Shown: piece after piece, positions 60,733 through 64,000 of the stretch
Layout of the letters: each line of letters opens with the position of its first letter
How positions within the stretch are numbered: position 1 is the stretch's first letter
Assembly: GCA_041640715.1 (NCBI GenBank)
Contig: JBEPZU010000001.1
Location: 124,001-188,000 of the forward strand
Reading direction: 5' to 3'
Source: DSFO01 sp041640715
GTDB lineage: Archaea > Thermoproteota > Thermoprotei > Gearchaeales > Gearchaeaceae
DNA: 64,000 nucleotides
Translations under genes and position numbers: made by a program
Notes under the pieces: model-generated
Seen by the model: only the letters and a program-made list of their open reading frames with translations
Told to the model about the DNA's origin: nothing
Databases searched by the model: none

Positions 60733-61135
60733 ATTTCTTCACAATAGGCATAGGTGCAATATAATCTATTATCTTATCCAAATCCTTAGATTTTATCCTT
60801 ATTTCTATGAATCCTAAAGGAGCTTCTCCTTCAACCGTTACGAAAGAAACCTTGTTCATATATGCTGCTTGTTTATTTAGCCTGAAGACCAAATTTTCAT
60901 CTTCGATGCTTTTTTCGAGAATGCTTCTAACCGTTAGTTCTATTCTTTGTTTCTTTATCAACTTAGCGAGCTTGTTCAATGCGTTTAATGAATAGGCTTT
61001 TGCTATGTAAAATTTCAAGTCTTCTTCTTCAATTGTATTTAGAGTTTCGTAATCTAAGACATTATCCAAGGCAATCCTGACTTTATTTTCATCTTCTGTT
61101 GGTTTTATCTCTACTCTAGCTTCTATTTCTAGCAT
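60695..61135 (-). CDS. RNA-binding protein, UPF0201 family
   Basis: Archaeal conserved protein with an L5-like RNA-binding fold. The 146 residues include ARVEIKPTEDENKVRIALDN, IKKQRIELTVRSILEKSIED, FRLNKQAAYMNKVSFVTVEG and PLGFIEIRIKSKDL, typical of UPF0201. Function is unknown. It overlaps the upstream UPF0200 gene by 20 bases, and that pairing recurs in archaea, so the two proteins may work together. The 3' end overlaps RNase Z on the other strand by 38 bases. Confidence 0.88.
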   Translation of the reverse strand: MLEIEARVEIKPTEDENKVRIALDNVLDYETLNTIEEEDLKFYIAKAYSLNALNKLAKLIKKQRIELTVRSILEKSIEDENLVFRLNKQAAYMNKVSFVTVEGEAPLGFIEIRIKSKDLDKIIDYIAPMPIVKKFKAEYERSHELQ

Positions 61136-61643
61136 TTAATATCTTCTTAAGCACTTCTATAAAATTCTTCCTCAATTCTTCCTTACTTTCTTCATTGACT
61201 ATCATGTAATCTGAAAGAGCTATTGTACTTCCCAATCCTAGTTTCAATTCCCTTTCATCTCTCTCTTTGAATTCCTCATAATTTTTAGGGTCATCCTTCC
61301 TTTTCCTATCCAATGCCCTCTTGAATCTTGTAGCAGGCGATGCGTGTATAGCTATTAAATATACCTCTCCTATTTTTTTGAGGTATTCAATTTCTTCGAT
61401 ATTCCTTATTCCTTCTATTACTGCATCTTTGTTCAATTTCTTTAATTCTTCTCCGCATATTCTTGCTATGTAATCCCTTCCATATTTTTCCCTTATCTCG
61501 AAGATTAGCTTTGAAGCATCTCCTTCTTCTATCTCTCTTATCTTATCGCCCATGCTTATTACAGGTAGACCTAGTTCCTTAGCAAAGCTTGCAGCCAAGG
61601 TCTTACCAGCCAAAGGCATGCCAGTTATACAGATTATTTTCAT
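61116..61643 (-). CDS. P-loop nucleotide kinase-like protein, UPF0200 family
   Basis: A 175-residue protein related to adenylate and dephospho-CoA kinases. It has the P-loop ITGMPLAGKTLAASFAKELG, GDKIREIE, a Walker-like VIEGIRNIEEIEYLKKIG and an Arg-rich lid (HASPATRFKRALDRKRKDDP). The substrate is unknown. Dephospho-CoA kinase itself appears to be the DUF359 gene at 36095. It is followed in an overlap by the UPF0201 gene and is divergent from thpR with 74 bases between starts. Confidence 0.88.
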   Translation of the reverse strand: MKIICITGMPLAGKTLAASFAKELGLPVISMGDKIREIEEGDASKLIFEIREKYGRDYIARICGEELKKLNKDAVIEGIRNIEEIEYLKKIGEVYLIAIHASPATRFKRALDRKRKDDPKNYEEFKERDERELKLGLGSTIALSDYMIVNEESKEELRKNFIEVLKKILNARNRS

Positions 61644-61717
61644 CCTATTTTTCCCTTAGTTCTCTTCTATTAAAATTTTTCAATTTAAATCATCGTAAGA
61701 ATAATAAATTTAGTTAG

Positions 61718-62263
61718 ATGCGCTCTTTCATAGCTTTGGATATAAACGATGAAGAAGTTATCAATAGACTTGCTAGGGTTGCTTTAATGCTCAATTTAAG
61801 AGGTGTCAAACCTGTTGAAAGAGAAAATCTGCACATAACGATCAGATTCTTAGGAGAGATATCTGAACCTATGGTCCAAGAAGTCATATCAGCTTTGAGG
61901 AAAGTTAGGTACAAACAAATATTCATTAGAATATCAAGTTTAGGAGCATTTCCCAGCCTGAAGAGACCTCGAGTTATATGGGCTGGTATTAAAGAGGGGT
62001 TTTCTGAATTGATAGAATTACATGAATTGATAGAGTATGAGCTTAAAAACATAAGATTAAGGCTTGAAAGAGAAGATTTCCATCCTCACGTTACGCTAGC
62101 GAGGATAAAAGAAAATTCGAGCATCAACGAAGTCATCAAGATTTTAGAAAGCAATCTCGAATTAGAATTCGGTTCTTTCATTGCTAAGGATTTCTCATTG
62201 AAGCAAAGCATCCTAACTCCTAGAGGTCCCATATATAGAGACATAGAAAGATTTTCGTTATGA
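61718..62263 (+). CDS. thpR: RNA 2',3'-cyclic phosphodiesterase (2'-5' RNA ligase family)
   Basis: Acts on 2',3'-cyclic phosphate ends of RNA and can join 2'-5' bonds. The 181 residues start RSFIALDINDEEVINRLARV and have both catalytic HxT motifs, ENLHITIRFLGEI near residue 46 and FHPHVTLARIKEN near residue 126. Length is typical. It overlaps the CCA-enzyme gene by 4 bases, a pairing seen in many archaea that suggests a link to tRNA end maturation or repair. Confidence 0.95.
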   Translation: MRSFIALDINDEEVINRLARVALMLNLRGVKPVERENLHITIRFLGEISEPMVQEVISALRKVRYKQIFIRISSLGAFPSLKRPRVIWAGIKEGFSELIELHELIEYELKNIRLRLEREDFHPHVTLARIKENSSINEVIKILESNLELEFGSFIAKDFSLKQSILTPRGPIYRDIERFSL

Positions 62264-63609
62264 AGGCAGAAGAAGTATTAGACAAGGTTAAGGATAAACT
62301 TGAAATAAGTGAAGAAGAAAGAGCGAAGATAAACGAATTGGTCAAAGAAATATTGGAAGTATTAGAAAACAAAAGGAAAGAGCTAGGTATAGAAGCTTTG
62401 ATAGAAGTACAAGGTTCATTTGCCCATGATACTTGGCTCAAAGAAGACAAGGATATAGATATTTTCATACTCGGAAGAAGCGATAACATAATAGAAGATG
62501 CTCTTAAGCTAGCTAAATATTCCTTCCCAAATCACATAGAAAGATATGCAGAACATCCTTTCATAACAGTTCCTTATAAGGGGTATAATTTCGACATAGT
62601 ACCAGCGTATTTAATAGAGAAAGGAGAGAAGATAAGGACTGCGGCAGATAGAACTAGACTTCATACTAGTTATTTGTTGGAAGTGCTGAATGATAAGTTA
62701 AGGAAGGAAATAAGATTGCTCAAGTTATTTCTTAAGACTCTAGATCTTTATGGAGCTGAAATAAAAGTAGGAGGCCTATCAGGATATCTCTGTGAACTTC
62801 TAATAATTCATTATGGTTCCTTTATGAATTTGGTACGTTCCTCTTTGGAATGGAAGCCTTATAAAGTAATCATAGGAGATTGGAAAGGAAGACCGGAACC
62901 TATAGTAGTCGTTGATCCAGTAGATCCTAATAGAAACGTAGCTTCTTCTTTCAAGAAATTCGACTTGTTCAAGTTTGGTTGTTTGTTGTTTTTAGAAAAT
63001 CCTTCTACGATATTTTTCGAAGGAAGGAAGTATTGCTCAGACTTAGATCTAGCCTTAGAAATTTTCGAAGGAAGGGCTTCTGAAGCTTTGGTTGTTGAAT
63101 TTGAATACCCTAAAATAGCTCCAGACCAATTCTGGGGAGAAATCCAGCGAGCTCAAAGAAGCTTGACTAACTTTTTAATAATCAATGGTTTCGAAATATT
63201 AGATTCATTGACATATTCTGATGAAAAAGAAAAAGCTGCCATCTTAATTGAAGTTAAGAGTAAAGAGCTCTCAAAATTCAAAATACATGAAGGACCTCTT
63301 TTATTTTTGCTCTCTCATGCGAGAGCTTTCATAAGAAAACATAGGAATGAACCTATAAGCTTGAAGGATGGGAGGTTGTTCGCTACTACTAAAAGGAAGA
63401 TAACCAGCATTGATAGCGCTATAAAGAAATGGGCTTTGACACAATCTTTACCTAAGGATTTGATAAAATCTTTAAAGAACGCTAAAATATACTCAGCTGA
63501 AGAGGCTCAAGACCTAGGAATAAAGAGGAGAATTTTGGATTTAGCCTTGAAAGATCTTTGGTGGGTAAGGGAAGATTTGATAAAGAGCTTAAACATAAAG
63601 CTTGAGTAG
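62260..63609 (+). CDS. cca: CCA-adding tRNA nucleotidyltransferase (archaeal class I)
   Basis: Adds or repairs the CCA end of tRNAs without a nucleic-acid template. The 449 residues show the class I nucleotidyltransferase core IEVQGSFAHDTWLKEDKDID near residues 49-68 with the GS and DxD metal motifs, RLHTSYLLEVLNDKLRKEIR, LSGYLCELLIIHYGSF and VVDPVDPNRNVASSF. Length fits archaeal enzymes. The start overlaps thpR; the stop TAG overlaps the GTG of the next gene. Confidence 0.96.
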   Translation: MKAEEVLDKVKDKLEISEEERAKINELVKEILEVLENKRKELGIEALIEVQGSFAHDTWLKEDKDIDIFILGRSDNIIEDALKLAKYSFPNHIERYAEHPFITVPYKGYNFDIVPAYLIEKGEKIRTAADRTRLHTSYLLEVLNDKLRKEIRLLKLFLKTLDLYGAEIKVGGLSGYLCELLIIHYGSFMNLVRSSLEWKPYKVIIGDWKGRPEPIVVVDPVDPNRNVASSFKKFDLFKFGCLLFLENPSTIFFEGRKYCSDLDLALEIFEGRASEALVVEFEYPKIAPDQFWGEIQRAQRSLTNFLIINGFEILDSLTYSDEKEKAAILIEVKSKELSKFKIHEGPLLFLLSHARAFIRKHRNEPISLKDGRLFATTKRKITSIDSAIKKWALTQSLPKDLIKSLKNAKIYSAEEAQDLGIKRRILDLALKDLWWVREDLIKSLNIKLE

Positions 63610-64000
63610 TGTGGTTTGAAGAAATCCTATGTTATCCTTTATTTAGCAAGGAAGAATTTGAAAATAGGCTTAAAGAGCTAAAGGAAATTGGGATAGAAGA
63701 TTTAATCGAAGGAGGAAATACAACAGTACTAGGGAGGAGAATAATAGGCAAGGGGACTACAAGCTTAGTAGTTAAGGCTTTATATAAAGGAAAATTGGTG
63801 GCTCTAAAGATAAGGCGTTTAGATTCCAATAGAGAATCTATGGAAAAGGAAGCTAATATACTGCAAGTCTTATCGAACCAAGATTTCGTCCCTAAGCTTT
63901 TTTCTTTTTCGAAGAACTTCCTAATTTTGGAATACTTAGAAGGAACAGACATAGATGTTTTCTTGGAAAAGGCCGAAGAGGAAGAAATAAAAAGCGTAGT
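63609..64000 (+). CDS. RIO-like/atypical protein kinase, partial (3' end outside window)
   Basis: GTG 63609 overlaps the cca stop. The visible 130 residues have a glycine-rich loop GRRIIGKGTTSLVVKALYKG, the ATP-binding Lys in KLVALKIRRLD, a Glu in MEKEANILQVLSNQD and a hinge FLILEYLEGTDIDVF. This is the N-terminal lobe of a small kinase similar to Bud32/RIO proteins, with a 35-residue N-terminal extension. The catalytic loop lies outside the window, so activity cannot be judged. Context suggests a tRNA or ribosome-linked role. Confidence 0.85.
   Translation, partial: MWFEEILCYPLFSKEEFENRLKELKEIGIEDLIEGGNTTVLGRRIIGKGTTSLVVKALYKGKLVALKIRRLDSNRESMEKEANILQVLSNQDFVPKLFSFSKNFLILEYLEGTDIDVFLEKAEEEEIKSV

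Noticed and set aside
1..64000. tRNA or rRNA genes, CRISPR arrays, insertion sequences
   Set aside because: No GC-rich cloverleaf-like island, no regularly spaced repeats and no transposase-like frame was seen on either strand; very short or intron-split tRNAs cannot be fully excluded by eye.

Overview
The window is a gene-dense, AT-rich stretch of an archaeal chromosome. The genes are eukaryote-like information-processing genes of archaeal type: aIF1A, aIF2 beta and gamma, aIF5B, RpoD/E/N/Spt4, topoisomerase VI, NMD3, RIO1 and KEOPS. Several traits point to the Thermoproteota (TACK/crenarchaeal) side: an L13e ribosomal protein, Kae1 and Bud32 as separate genes, and an XPF nuclease without a helicase. 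A CxC C-terminus on the MTA phosphorylase fits a thermophile. A Rieske/cytochrome b pair, a heme O synthase-type UbiA enzyme and a second, probably long-chain, polyprenyl synthase suggest quinone-based respiration. I could not place it at genus level. I saw no tRNA or rRNA gene, CRISPR array, insertion sequence or phage gene.

Layout. 1-10053: partial metG, MTA phosphorylase, aIF2 beta, NMD3, aIF1A, RIO1, a KH protein, both topoisomerase VI subunits, then an overlapping trio of geranylgeranyl reductase, Lrp regulator and QueC. 10054-10490: the only long gene-poor gap, holding a broken reading frame. 10491-14907: heme O synthase, Nudix, pterin dehydratase, and an overlapping operon of Rieske protein, cytochrome b, two tiny membrane proteins and a DsrE-like protein. 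14973-19853: a methionine-sulfoxide-reductase-like GAF protein, an orphan, and GMP synthesis (guaB, both guaA subunits) with XPF. 19884-30511: methionine aminopeptidase, then rpoD-L18e-L13-S9-rpoN-eno-S2, MEMO, mevalonate kinase, isopentenyl phosphate kinase, prenyl synthase and gltX.

30575-43324 is a long translation/transcription block: L7Ae-S28e-L24e, aIF5B, S6e, aIF2 gamma, a PIN nuclease, RpoE and Spt4, dephospho-CoA kinase, S24e, S27ae, Kae1, Bud32, ITPase, S15, a DHH nuclease, Pcc1, S3ae and YchF. 43387-56779 is the cell-envelope part: a MacB-like ABC transporter with an 828-residue extracellular partner, the second prenyl synthase, a winged-helix regulator and a 2466-residue membrane-anchored subtilisin. 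56811-64000 holds a SerA-like dehydrogenase, L15e, L13e, a small zinc protein, and a tRNA-maturation group (Trm11-like methyltransferase, RNase Z, ThpR, CCA enzyme), ending in a partial kinase.

The genome is very compact. Convergent neighbours repeatedly overlap at their 3' ends, and divergent start codons are often only 20-45 bases apart, which points to leaderless transcripts. The most unusual points are two essential genes (metG and eno) with no normal start codon in frame, a cytochrome b with Lys where a heme-ligand His is expected, the interrupted relic frame at 10218-10490, and the giant protease with its neighbouring transporter.
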